A stretch of 64,000 bases of DNA. Source: Flavobacterium sp. SUN052. Lineage in GTDB: Bacteria > Bacteroidota > Bacteroidia > Flavobacteriales > Flavobacteriaceae. Below, in pieces: positions 1 through 8,663 of the stretch (position 1 is the stretch's first letter; each line of letters opens with the position of its first letter). The notes under the pieces are model-generated. The model made no database searches. It was not told the origin of the DNA and saw only the letters and a program-made list of their open reading frames with translations. The translations under genes were made by a program, and so were the position numbers. The DNA is taken from assembly GCF_028867935.1 (NCBI RefSeq), contig NZ_JAPQNS010000007.1, positions 1 to 64,000 of the forward strand. The letters run 5' to 3'.

Positions 1-152
1 ATGTGGTATAATCCACGTCTCAATCATACCTTTGTCCATGATCCCCATTGTAGTGTTTATTTGAAGTTCGCACCTCAAAATTCTCACTCCTTTGGGGATT
101 TTTCGTAAAGTTTAAACAGCTTCGTTATTTACAGCATCAAAACTCTATTGCG

Positions 153-653
153 ATGCCTACAATGAATTTTTGCCCGCAGTGCGCCAGTCCACTCATTAAA
201 GGCGAAGCCAGCGGTCGCGAGCGGCTAATCTGCTCAAAACCTTGTGGCTACATTTTTTATGACAATCCATTGCCTGTGGTTGGAGCCATTGTGGAATACG
301 ATGATGATACCGTTGTGCTGACTCAGAATATTGGCTGGCCTGCCGACTGGTTCGGCATTGTTACGGGGTTTCTGGAAAAAGGTGAAGCCCCCGCCGAAGC
401 TATACTGCGTGAGATTCAGGAAGAGTTGGGGTTGGAGCAGGCCGAGATTGTGGAGTTTCTGGGAATTTACCCGTTTTATCAGCGGAACGAGATCATTTTC
501 ACGTACCACGTAAAAGCGACTGGCAACATTACTATGGACGCCACCGAGTTGCAGGCAATCAAACTCGTGCCGATTTCAAAACTCCGCCCCTGGCCATTCG
601 GCACGGGGCCAGCCGTGAAAGAATGGTTGGCCAAACGCGGGATAAATGTCTGA
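153..653 (+). CDS. Nudix hydrolase with N-terminal zinc ribbon
   Basis: Predicted cytoplasmic pyrophosphohydrolase of 166 residues. A zinc ribbon is visible at the N-terminus (Cys7, Cys10, Cys27, Cys31), followed by a complete Nudix box at residues 72-94 (G-x5-E-x7-REIQEELG pattern), which binds the divalent metal and the diphosphate. The zinc ribbon plus Nudix layout recalls NudC-type NAD pyrophosphatases, but the protein is shorter than NudC and lacks its N-terminal domain, so the substrate is unknown. Met4 is an alternative start. It is followed after 5 bases by the ferredoxin reductase gene and is probably co-transcribed with it. Family call is firm; substrate is not. Confidence 0.9.
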   Translation: MPTMNFCPQCASPLIKGEASGRERLICSKPCGYIFYDNPLPVVGAIVEYDDDTVVLTQNIGWPADWFGIVTGFLEKGEAPAEAILREIQEELGLEQAEIVEFLGIYPFYQRNEIIFTYHVKATGNITMDATELQAIKLVPISKLRPWPFGTGPAVKEWLAKRGINV

Positions 654-658
654 ATTGT

Positions 659-1720
659 ATGAATGATTCGTTGCTTACGCTACGTATTACCCGTATTCAT
701 CAGGAAACGGCCAACACCCGAAGTTACTGGCTAGAATCCACTGACGGTGAACCCGTTTCATTTCAGCCGGGTCAGTTTTTAACCTTACTTTTGCTATTCA
801 ATGGACACGAAGTACGGCGGTCATATTCTATTAGTTCGCTGCCTTCGAGAGAACTTCGCATTACCATCAAGCGGGTGTCGAACGGCGATATTTCGCGCTA
901 TTTATTGGACACCCTCAAGGTGGGCGACCAGCTTACCAGCCTGCCCCCGGCGGGTCGTTTTGTACTTGGTCCTTCCGAATTAACTCCTCCACGTGACATT
1001 GTGCTCTTTGGTGCCGGAAGTGGTATTACCCCTCTGCTAGCTTTACTCCAGCAGATTTTAACCGAAGAGCCCGAAAGTCACGTTACGTTGCTGTACAGCA
1101 ATACGAACTCGTCTGGGGTTATTTTCGGTGCTGAGTTAGCAACACTACAACAGCGTTACAGCAACCAGTTTACGCTTATTCACCTGCTGAGCCAGCCGGG
1201 CGAAAATGATGGTGTTTTGAGAGGAACCATACGGGCAGGCCGGTTAAGCAATACCTTGCTCGAAATGATCCTGCCTTCATTGCTACATCACAACCCAGCG
1301 GAGGCAAAATTTTACGTGTGTGGCCCCACGGATTACATGCGCATGGTACAATTTACATTGATGGTATCGGGCTTCAGAGCTGATCAGATCAGGCGCGAAA
1401 ACTTCGTGGTAGAGCCCATCAGCCTCTCGCCCGCTCCACCTATTGCCGAAGACCGAACTATTTTACTTCGGTTGAGAAGCCGCGAAATCGACATCGAAGT
1501 ACCGGCTTACGTATCTATTTTGCAGGCAGCCTTAGATGCCGGTATTCATTTACCCTACAGTTGTCGGGGAGGGCGGTGTTCTACCTGTGCGGCTCGTTGC
1601 ACGGCTGGCCACGTGGTGATGACTATCAACGATGTGTTGACTGAGCGAGATTTGGCAGAGGGTTGGCTACTGACCTGCACCGGCTATCCTGACACGGACG
1701 GAGTGGTCATTGAATTTTGA
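659..1720 (+). CDS. Ferredoxin-NAD(P)H reductase fused to plant-type [2Fe-2S] ferredoxin
   Basis: 353-residue electron-transfer flavoprotein. The FAD-binding motif RSYS is at residues 54-57, a nucleotide-binding GAGSGITP segment follows near residue 120, and the C-terminal 2Fe-2S domain has Cys302, Cys307, Cys310 and Cys340 in the C-x4-C-x2-C...C pattern. This domain order is that of PaaE/HmpX-like reductases, which deliver electrons to oxygenases or desaturases. The ATG at 659 is preferred over an in-frame GTG-like start at 623 because it lies just after the Nudix stop codon and begins where family homology begins. No oxygenase partner is nearby, so the acceptor is unknown. Its last 37 bases overlap the convergent sensor kinase gene. 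Confidence 0.9.
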   Translation: MNDSLLTLRITRIHQETANTRSYWLESTDGEPVSFQPGQFLTLLLLFNGHEVRRSYSISSLPSRELRITIKRVSNGDISRYLLDTLKVGDQLTSLPPAGRFVLGPSELTPPRDIVLFGAGSGITPLLALLQQILTEEPESHVTLLYSNTNSSGVIFGAELATLQQRYSNQFTLIHLLSQPGENDGVLRGTIRAGRLSNTLLEMILPSLLHHNPAEAKFYVCGPTDYMRMVQFTLMVSGFRADQIRRENFVVEPISLSPAPPIAEDRTILLRLRSREIDIEVPAYVSILQAALDAGIHLPYSCRGGRCSTCAARCTAGHVVMTINDVLTERDLAEGWLLTCTGYPDTDGVVIEF

Positions 1721-4700
1721 GGTTGACGGTCGTTGTCCAGTACTTTCAGGGGTATGTCAATTACGGCCCTTGTCCCGCTTCCGGGCTGCGTGTGCCACGT
1801 AATTTTGCCATCAAGCATCGACACCCGCGATTCGATATTGCCGATTCCGAGCCCCCGGCCACTGCGTTCGTAATCGAAACCCTGACCATCATCCGTATAA
1901 TCGAGGTTAAGCAGTTGATCCTGCGCTTTCAACACCAACGTGATTTGTTGCGCATTGGCATGCTTGAGGGAGTTGTTAACCAGTTCCTGGGTAATCCGGT
2001 AAAGCATTAAGCCCGTACTTTTAGAGAGACGGGCAGGGGCTTGTACCACATTTAAGTTCATTTGCACGGCCTCGGTCGCGTTTATGCGACCAAATAACTC
2101 CTCCACAGCGGCAATGTACCCCTGTTGTTCCAAGGTACGGGGGTCCAGTTTCCGGAGCAGCGTTCTGACATCACTGATGGTGTCGTTGATCAATCCAAAC
2201 ATATTGGCTTTAATCGACCGCACATCGTTCGATTCGGGTGTGTGTTGTACCAACTGAGCCGTGTACAATTTGAGCGTAGCCAGCCGTGTTCCAATTTCGT
2301 CGTGCAGGTCGCGGGCAATACTCTTTTTGGTTTGCTCCTGGATGTCATAGGCCAGCTTCAGACGTTCAGCCTCTTTGGTACGAATCAGTTCTTCTCGCCG
2401 ATGGATATACCAAAAGCCAGCGCCTGTCAGTAAGGTGATCAGCAGCAAAATGAATGGAATAGTGCGCCAAAACGGAGGGCTGATATGGATATGTATCTGC
2501 CGGATATGATTACTCCAGTGATTGTCTTTATTGGCAGCCTTAACCTGAAAGGTGTAGTCACCAGCTGGTAAATTAGGGTAGCGTACATAGTTTCGCTCGC
2601 CTGCCTGCACCCAGCTTTCATCGTAGCCTGTCAATTGATATTGATACGTATTGTTCCCACTGCTTAGATAATCGAGTGCTGCAAATTCCAGCGAAAGCGT
2701 GTTTTGCCGGTAGTTTAGGTCAATTTTGTCGACCTCACCCACATAGCGGTTATCAGGGCGAAATGGCTCTTCGTTGACGTTAAAGTTGTAAATATGAACC
2801 CGTGGGTTGAACAAACTGGTGTGGTACGTTGCGGGGCGGAAATAGTTAAAGCCATCGACACCCCCAAAGTACAGTTTGCCATCGGATGCTTTCAGCAAAG
2901 CGTTTCCATTGAATTCGTAGCCCTGTAGGCCATCCGTAAGTTTGAAATTGGTAAACTGATTCTGCACCGGGTCGAAGCGCGATATACCCCGGTTTGTGCT
3001 CACCCATAACGCTCCCCTCTCATCGCGCAGGGACCCGTACACAAACGAATTGGCCAATCCATGATGCTCGCCAAACAGTCGAACCCGCTGCGATTCGCGG
3101 TCATAAGCAGCCAACCCTCTGTCAGTTGAAATCCAGACCGTATACTGGTCGGGGGCGTCCTGAAAATGAAGCACTGTAGAGCCGGGCAATCCAGTTCGTA
3201 TGAGTTTCCATTCTCCTTTTTTCCCCGCTGGAGGCAATTGATAGACGGCAAAACCGTGCAGGTACGTGCCCACCCACAGCTGACGTGTAGCCCGATCAAA
3301 TTGGAAACTGAACAGGTTGTGATGACGCAGCACCGTTTGTGGTGTCCAGACGTTCGTCCTGGTGTTGAGCGCGTAAATACCATCTTCCGTTGCAGCCACG
3401 AGCGTTGTCGTGTCAATAGCCATCATGTTACGAACGTAGTTGGCCGCCACTAAACTGTTGAGTACCTGCGGAAAAAGTACTGTTTCAAATGATCCGGTAG
3501 TTGGTCGGTAGCGCATAGCTCCCCCAATTGATCCTACCCAGATTGTGCCTTGCCAATCGCGATACAGCGATTTGATAAAATTGTGCATGGGCAAGGTGCT
3601 ACGCTCGTAGTCCGACAAGTGGCGCCCAACAATTTGGCGCGTTACCGGGTCGAACACATTAATTCCTTTTTCAGTAGCCACCCAAACACGCCGGGGTGTT
3701 TCTTCCAGAAAAGCCCGTATTGAATAATTAGTTAATAGCTGAGCAGCCTCATGCGTTGCGTCATTGGGTTGTCGACTTTTCACCAAACCGCTGAACAGAA
3801 ATGAGTTGGGCACCACTCGCGCCAGACCATCGGGGTCTACATTAGCCCATACAATGCCCTGATCATCAACGTACACTTTGCTGATTTCGTAATTTTTCAG
3901 CCGATGGTTGTTGTTCGTGAAATGAGTTACCGCGCCGAATGTTTGCGCTCGTTTGTCGAAAAAAAGTAATCCGTGAGCCTGCGTGCCGAGCCAAAGTAAA
4001 TCGGACTGATCCTCAGCTATGCTGTAAATTGGGCTCAACGGCCGACTGGGGGCAAGTTGATACGCTTTATAATCGCACGTCTGCTGATCGAACCGAATCA
4101 GCGAGTTAGCGGTGCCTAGCCAGGCAACCTGATTCTTGTCGATGTAAAACGAAAAGATAGCCAGAGGTATACCGGCTTCATTGGTTGGACCATCGCCAAA
4201 GTAGGTGTGGGTGCTGCGTTCCCGAATGTTGTAGCGAATGACTCCTTTTGCGGCATGTACCCAGACATCCCCCGCTGGCGTGCGTACCGTTGAGCTTTGC
4301 AGGTCGTATTCCTGAGCGGGTTTAAGACTCGGGTTTAGTACTTGCTTTTTGAGAGTGTGCCAGTTTAACGATACCAAGCCTTCAGCATCGCTAAGATAAA
4401 GCAGTTCCTGAGCATCGGCATAGAAAGGGAGGGTACGGCTGTTCGTTTGCTGTCCCGTGGCCGGATTCTGCCATTTAAAGCAGGTAAACTGATCGTGTAA
4501 TCGGTCGTATCGGTTTAAACCCTCTTCGGTGCCGACCCACATATTGCCGTCCGGCGTTTCAACAATGCCAAAAATATTGATACCCCTAATGGCTCCGGCC
4601 GCATTAAGTTGATGACTGCGATTAACTACTCCAGTATTTTCGCCCGAACTAGGACGAAATGTTCGGAAATTATGCCCATCATACCGATTTAAGCCATCCT

Positions 4701-4884
4701 GGGTACCAAACCACATGAAGCCCCGACTGTCTTTGAGCATGTGATACACCGACCCCTGAGTCAACCCCTGAGCCACGCCTATATGATCGACTCTAAATGT
4801 TTGACCACGAATGTCTTCTGTTACCACACATACCAACGTGATGGCAAAATAAAGACACCGCATCAAAAAAGAGTATACTGACAT
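1684..4884 (-). CDS. Sensor histidine kinase with two-component regulator propeller (reg_prop/Y_Y_Y)
   Basis: 1066-residue membrane sensor. After an N-terminal signal/anchor there are many reg_prop repeats (motifs such as MWFGTQDGLNRY, IWVGSIGG, LWVSTNRGISRF) across roughly residues 25-690, expected to form periplasmic beta-propellers. A Y_Y_Y domain follows (GYDESWVQAG region, about 700-790), then a transmembrane helix at about 807-827. The cytoplasmic part has a HisKA_3 dimerisation region with phospho-acceptor His861 in RDLHDEIG and an HATPase_c domain (N-box ELVNNSLKHA, G-boxes DDGQGF and GLGIGN). Unlike Bacteroides hybrid systems, no receiver or AraC output domain is fused and no NarL-type response regulator lies beside it, so the partner is elsewhere. 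Ligand unknown; in this architecture often a glycan. Confidence 0.92.
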   Translation of the reverse strand: MSVYSFLMRCLYFAITLVCVVTEDIRGQTFRVDHIGVAQGLTQGSVYHMLKDSRGFMWFGTQDGLNRYDGHNFRTFRPSSGENTGVVNRSHQLNAAGAIRGINIFGIVETPDGNMWVGTEEGLNRYDRLHDQFTCFKWQNPATGQQTNSRTLPFYADAQELLYLSDAEGLVSLNWHTLKKQVLNPSLKPAQEYDLQSSTVRTPAGDVWVHAAKGVIRYNIRERSTHTYFGDGPTNEAGIPLAIFSFYIDKNQVAWLGTANSLIRFDQQTCDYKAYQLAPSRPLSPIYSIAEDQSDLLWLGTQAHGLLFFDKRAQTFGAVTHFTNNNHRLKNYEISKVYVDDQGIVWANVDPDGLARVVPNSFLFSGLVKSRQPNDATHEAAQLLTNYSIRAFLEETPRRVWVATEKGINVFDPVTRQIVGRHLSDYERSTLPMHNFIKSLYRDWQGTIWVGSIGGAMRYRPTTGSFETVLFPQVLNSLVAANYVRNMMAIDTTTLVAATEDGIYALNTRTNVWTPQTVLRHHNLFSFQFDRATRQLWVGTYLHGFAVYQLPPAGKKGEWKLIRTGLPGSTVLHFQDAPDQYTVWISTDRGLAAYDRESQRVRLFGEHHGLANSFVYGSLRDERGALWVSTNRGISRFDPVQNQFTNFKLTDGLQGYEFNGNALLKASDGKLYFGGVDGFNYFRPATYHTSLFNPRVHIYNFNVNEEPFRPDNRYVGEVDKIDLNYRQNTLSLEFAALDYLSSGNNTYQYQLTGYDESWVQAGERNYVRYPNLPAGDYTFQVKAANKDNHWSNHIRQIHIHISPPFWRTIPFILLLITLLTGAGFWYIHRREELIRTKEAERLKLAYDIQEQTKKSIARDLHDEIGTRLATLKLYTAQLVQHTPESNDVRSIKANMFGLINDTISDVRTLLRKLDPRTLEQQGYIAAVEELFGRINATEAVQMNLNVVQAPARLSKSTGLMLYRITQELVNNSLKHANAQQITLVLKAQDQLLNLDYTDDGQGFDYERSGRGLGIGNIESRVSMLDGKITWHTQPGSGTRAVIDIPLKVLDNDRQPQNSMTTPSVSG

Positions 4885-4945
4885 GAGTGGTAATTGAACG
4901 ACCCTGAAAAATAGTCGTTTACAAATGAACCCACAAACTATTTTT

Positions 4946-4953
4946 CAAAAATA
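4946..4953 (-). promoter_or_regulatory. Putative -7 element (TATTTTTG) upstream of the sensor kinase
   Basis: On the minus strand the bases read TATTTTTG, a match to the Bacteroidota -7 consensus TAnnTTTG, about 60 bases before the kinase start. No convincing TTTG -33 element at normal spacing is seen. The rest of the divergent gap 4885-5182 shows no ORF or strong hairpin. Confidence 0.35.
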
Positions 4954-5182
4954 AAGCTATCGTACTTGTACTAATCGACACAAACGGATTGTTCGTTTAC
5001 GTTGTTAAATTGACGACACCCGCTGAGATTACCCAATTGCCCATAGTCTTACGAAGAGCGTGCTTATGCATACACTCCCAAAAGCACTTGGCCCTACTTC
5101 TTAGTCAGTCAGGAACCAGATCGGCTGCTTTTTAAGTATTTATAATAGAGCTGTTGCGAGTCTTCATTTAATATTAGCACCT

Positions 5183-5758
5183 ATGACATTTTTCGAATTC
5201 ATTCGTCAACCCTGGCCTTGGTATGTTGCCGGGCCCCTTATAGGCCTAACCGTGCCCACGCTACTCCTGCTTGGTAACAAGCCATTCGGGATTTCATCAA
5301 ACCTAAAGCACATATGTGCCGCTTGTGTACCTGCCAATATTCCATTGTTCAGTTATAATTGGAAGCAGGAGTCCTGGAATCTGTTTTTCGTAGCGGGGAT
5401 AGTGCTTGGAGGGTTTATCGCTTCGTTCTTTCTCTCGAATCCAGATTCGATTGTCATTGCCCCGGCCACCGAAAAGGCCTTGCAGGATTTTGGTATCCAG
5501 GATTTCTCGGGCTTGATGCCCGCTGATCTGTTTTCGATAGCCAATCTATTTACGCTTAAAGGGCTATTCTTCTTTGTTATTGGTGGTTTCCTGGTAGGGT
5601 TTGGCACCCGATGGGCCGATGGCTGCACCTCGGGGCATGCCATCATGGGGCTTTCTAACCTGCAATGGCCATCGCTAGTTGCTACCATTAGCTTTATGGC
5701 TGGCGGCTTTCTGATGACACACCTGCTATTGCCCCTTATTTTTAAACTCGTTAGTTAA
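5183..5758 (+). CDS. YeeE/YedE-family sulfur transporter, first half
   Basis: 191-residue inner-membrane protein with about five hydrophobic segments. It carries the family signature around Cys148 in [16 protein letters not shown], and an upstream ICAACVP cysteine cluster near residue 37. YeeE/YedE proteins import thiosulfate or related sulfur compounds through a cysteine relay; in many Bacteroidota the transporter is split into two adjacent genes, as here. It is separated by 7 bases from the second half, so the two are surely co-transcribed and probably form one channel. No rhodanese or metallo-beta-lactamase persulfide dioxygenase neighbour is present in this copy, which differs from many operons of this kind. 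Confidence 0.88.
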   Translation: MTFFEFIRQPWPWYVAGPLIGLTVPTLLLLGNKPFGISSNLKHICAACVPANIPLFSYNWKQESWNLFFVAGIVLGGFIASFFLSNPDSIVIAPATEKALQDFGIQDFSGLMPADLFSIANLFTLKGLFFFVIGGFLVGFGTRWADGCTSGHAIMGLSNLQWPSLVATISFMAGGFLMTHLLLPLIFKLVS

Positions 5759-5765
5759 CTGAACT

Positions 5766-6272
5766 ATGCAACAGATTACATCAACTCAACAATCACTCTT
5801 CTCAGATGCCAAGCCTTCTGTCGGTGAACTATCAACCGGCAAGAATTCTGCTGGAAGCGGGTTGGCCAATCTTAAATACATGCTTGTGGGCGTTGTATTC
5901 GGGATTGTATTCGTTAAAGCAGAAATTATATCCTGGTTCAGAATTCAGGAAATGTTCCGGCTCGATTCATTCCATATGTACGGTGTTATTGGCAGCGCAG
6001 TCGCCGTCGGAATGCTTTCCATTTTTTTAATTAAACGGCTTAACATCAGAACAATACAAGGCGAACCAATTCACATTACACCCAAGACTTACGACAAAGG
6101 GAAGATTTATGGGGGCGTACTTTTCGGTTTAGGCTGGGCGATCACAGGTGCTTGTCCGGGACCATTGTTTGCCCAGATTGGCAGTGGATTTCTGGTTGTT
6201 TGTGTCACTTTACTGAGCGCCATCGCTGGTACATGGCTGTATGGGTACTTTCAGAAACGGTTACCGCATTAG
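5766..6272 (+). CDS. YeeE/YedE-family sulfur transporter, second half (DUF6691-like)
   Basis: 168 residues, about four membrane segments after a polar N-terminal tail of some 30 residues. The conserved ITGACPGPLFAQIG segment with Cys130 corresponds to the second cysteine-bearing repeat of full-length YeeE. It follows the first half in the same direction and should act with it as a two-subunit sulfur-compound permease. The long glutamine/serine-rich N-terminal extension (residues 1-30) is not part of the usual core; an internal Met at residue 38 could be an alternative start. A long intergenic inverted repeat begins 14 bases after the stop. Confidence 0.85.
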   Translation: MQQITSTQQSLFSDAKPSVGELSTGKNSAGSGLANLKYMLVGVVFGIVFVKAEIISWFRIQEMFRLDSFHMYGVIGSAVAVGMLSIFLIKRLNIRTIQGEPIHITPKTYDKGKIYGGVLFGLGWAITGACPGPLFAQIGSGFLVVCVTLLSAIAGTWLYGYFQKRLPH

Positions 6273-6286
6273 GTAACTCGACAATT

Positions 6287-6346
6287 AAGGTAATTTGGTA
6301 ATAGGGATAACTGTAGCCTCACTTATCCCTATTACCAAATTACTTT
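6287..6346. repeat. Intergenic heptamer-type inverted repeat (24-bp arms)
   Basis: Arms 6287-6310 and 6323-6346 are complementary at 23 of 24 positions around a 12-base loop. The arm is made of drifting seven-base words (GTAATTT, GGTAATA, GGGATAA). It could act as a transcription terminator after the YeeE pair but has no clear T-run. It belongs to the same class as the repeats at 13828, 21160, 38107, 48652 and 58988. Confidence 0.85.
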
Positions 6347-6400
6347 AAATACTCCTGGAATGGTTGGCCATTCAGCGCGTAGAGCATCAATTTTTGAGCT

Positions 6401-6408
6401 TATCTTTG
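6401..6408 (+). promoter_or_regulatory. -7 promoter element TATCTTTG for the prolyl oligopeptidase gene
   Basis: TATCTTTG is an exact match to TAnnTTTG and lies 37 bases before the chosen ATG at 6446. This supports 6446 rather than 6419 as the translation start, since transcription would begin at about 6413-6415 and leave almost no leader for the longer form. Confidence 0.6.
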
Positions 6409-6445
6409 CTTAAGCGTCTTGGCTTCTCTACAACTAAAAAGCATT

Positions 6446-8566
6446 ATGAAGCGATTTACTTCCTTATTTATTATGACGGCAGGCACAACCGCTGCACTCG
6501 CTCAACCGCTGGCTTATCCTACAGCTCGCAAAACCGATCAGGTAGACACCTACAATGGTACCTCTGTTAGCGACCCTTACCGGTGGCTTGAAGACGACCG
6601 CTCGGCCGAAACAGGTGAATGGGTAAAGGCACAAAACAAAGTGACGTTTGGGTATCTGGAGCAGATTCCATACCGAAAACAACTCCAGAGCCGGTTAGAA
6701 AAAATATACAATTACCCGAAGTATTCGGCCCCCTCCCGAAAAGGGGACTGGTTCTATTTCTCTAAAAACGACGGCCTCCAGAACCAATCGGTGCTCTACC
6801 GCCAAAAAGGTCTCGACGGTACCCCTGAAGTGGTTTTAGACCCCAATAAACTATCAACAGACGGCACTACACGGTTGTCGACCTTCAGCATTTCGAAAGA
6901 TGGAAGCTATGCCGTAGTGGGTACATCGAAAGGTGGCTCTGACTGGAACGAGTTCCAGATCATGGACCTGCAAACGAAACAGTACCTGCCCGAGAAAATT
7001 GAATGGGTAAAAGTTTCGGGATCGGCCTGGCAGGGCAACGGCTTCTATTACAGCCGCTATCCTAAACCCGAAGGCAGCGCGTTGGCCGCTAAAAATGAAA
7101 ACCATCAGGTATTTTACCACACCCTCAACACCCCCCAGTCACAAGATCGGTTAGTGTTTGAAGATCCTAAAAATCCGCAACGGTTCCACAACCTCCGAAC
7201 CTCCGACGATGAGCGATTCGCGCTATTGTCGGTGAGCGATCGGGGCAAAGGCAAAGACGGAAACGCGCTGTACTATATGGACGCCAAAAGTAATCAGAAG
7301 ACCTTCACACCTGTAGTGTCTGACATTACTGATGCCCGGTACAGTTTCATTGATAATGATGGAGATGCACTTCTGATTGAAACCAACGCCGACGCTCCTA
7401 ACGGGAAAGTAGTTCGGTTTGAGCCAGCCACCAAAAAAATGGTGGTAGTACTGCCCGAAAAGCCCGAGCCACTCACCGATGTGGGCACGGCCGGGGGCAA
7501 ACTTTTTGCTACGTACTCAAAAGATGTAACTTCCCTGGTAGCGGTGTATAGTCTCAGTGGCAAGCTCGAAAATGACATAAAATTGCCCGCTGTTGGAACG
7601 GTTGGCGGATTCGGTGGTGAGCGCGACGACAAATTTGTATTTTATACATTTACGTCGTTTACCTTCCCGCCAACAATTTACCGCTACGACATTGCTACCA
7701 AGAAAAGCACCGTTTTCCGGGAACCAGAAGTTGATTTTAAACCTACCGACTACGAAACCAAGCAGGTTTTCTATCCCAGCAAAGACGGCACGAAAATCCC
7801 GATGTTTATTACCTATAAAAAGGGAATCCGGCTAGACGGTACCAACCCGACCTTACTCTATGGTTACGGTGGTTTCAACATTAGCTTACCACCTTCATTT
7901 AGTCCGTTGCGGATTGGCTTTTTGGAGCAGGGCGGTATTTATGCGCAAGCCAACCTACGAGGAGGAAGCGAATACGGTGAGAAATGGCATGAGCAAGGCA
8001 TGAAGGCCAAAAAGCAGAACGTGTTCGACGATTTCATTGCCGCTGCCGAGTACCTGATCAAAGAAAAATACACGTCTTCCGAAAAATTGGCGATCAATGG
8101 CGGTTCCAACGGGGGTTTGCTGGTAGGAGCCGTTATGAATCAGCGGCCAGAGTTGTTTAAGGTTGCCGTGCCACAGGTGGGTGTAATGGACATGCTCCGG
8201 TTCCACAAGTTCACGATTGGCTGGAACTGGATTGCCGACTATGGTAGCAGCGACAATGCCGACGAGTTCAAAGCGCTGTATGCTTACTCACCCCTGCATA
8301 ATATTAAACCGGGGGTAAACTATCCGGCGACATTGATTACCACTGCCGACCATGATGACCGGGTTGTTCCTGCGCACTCGTTCAAATACGCAGCTACCTT
8401 ACAGGAAGCTTACAAGGGTAAGAATCCGATGCTGATCCGAATCGATACAAACTCCGGCCACGGGGCCAGCAACACGAAAAAAGCGATTGAAGCAACGGCC
8501 GATATTTATGCCTTTATTCTCTGGAACATGGGCGTGACTACGTTAAGAGAAATAGCTCAGAAGTAG
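6446..8566 (+). CDS. Prolyl oligopeptidase, family S9A
   Basis: 706-residue serine peptidase expected to cut short peptides after proline. The N-terminus is a signal peptide (MKRFTSLFIMTAGTTAALAQ), so the enzyme is exported, probably periplasmic. Residues about 30-420 form the seven-bladed propeller that gates substrate entry (opening motif DPYRWLEDD). The C-terminal alpha/beta-hydrolase domain contains the triad: Ser554 in GGSNGG, Asp637 in DHDDRVVPAHS and His672 in SGHGAS. Length and motifs are those of complete, active prolyl endopeptidases. The start at 6446 is chosen for the signal peptide and the promoter 37 bases upstream. It stands alone, flanked by long inverted repeats on both sides. 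Confidence 0.95.
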   Translation: MKRFTSLFIMTAGTTAALAQPLAYPTARKTDQVDTYNGTSVSDPYRWLEDDRSAETGEWVKAQNKVTFGYLEQIPYRKQLQSRLEKIYNYPKYSAPSRKGDWFYFSKNDGLQNQSVLYRQKGLDGTPEVVLDPNKLSTDGTTRLSTFSISKDGSYAVVGTSKGGSDWNEFQIMDLQTKQYLPEKIEWVKVSGSAWQGNGFYYSRYPKPEGSALAAKNENHQVFYHTLNTPQSQDRLVFEDPKNPQRFHNLRTSDDERFALLSVSDRGKGKDGNALYYMDAKSNQKTFTPVVSDITDARYSFIDNDGDALLIETNADAPNGKVVRFEPATKKMVVVLPEKPEPLTDVGTAGGKLFATYSKDVTSLVAVYSLSGKLENDIKLPAVGTVGGFGGERDDKFVFYTFTSFTFPPTIYRYDIATKKSTVFREPEVDFKPTDYETKQVFYPSKDGTKIPMFITYKKGIRLDGTNPTLLYGYGGFNISLPPSFSPLRIGFLEQGGIYAQANLRGGSEYGEKWHEQGMKAKKQNVFDDFIAAAEYLIKEKYTSSEKLAINGGSNGGLLVGAVMNQRPELFKVAVPQVGVMDMLRFHKFTIGWNWIADYGSSDNADEFKALYAYSPLHNIKPGVNYPATLITTADHDDRVVPAHSFKYAATLQEAYKGKNPMLIRIDTNSGHGASNTKKAIEATADIYAFILWNMGVTTLREIAQK

Positions 8567-8582
8567 TTTAACGAAGGAATAG

Positions 8583-8651
8583 GACGCGGATTAGGCAGGT
8601 TTTCGCTGATTTTTCCATTTAAGATCCGCGAAAATCCGTCCAATCCGCGTC
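8583..8651. repeat. Inverted repeat built on ATCCGCG/ATCCGTC words
   Basis: Arms 8583-8610 and 8624-8651 pair at about 23 of 28 positions around a 13-base loop. The right side contains the drifting words ATCCGCG, AATCCGT, AATCCGC, CATCCGC. It lies between the convergent prolyl oligopeptidase and tilS genes and may terminate both, although no T-run follows. The word differs from the GGTAATT-type repeats but stem and loop sizes are the same. Confidence 0.8.
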
Positions 8652-8663
8652 ATCCGCGTTCTA

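Noticed and set aside
1..152. Promoter-like TACCTTTG at 27-34 and possible gene end before the Nudix gene
   Set aside because: The box is over 100 bases from the start and no coding frame is supported in these bases; evidence too thin to annotate.
8567..8663. Insertion-sequence end or attachment site
   Set aside because: No transposase, no target duplication and no tRNA nearby; the sequence is a short-word inverted repeat.
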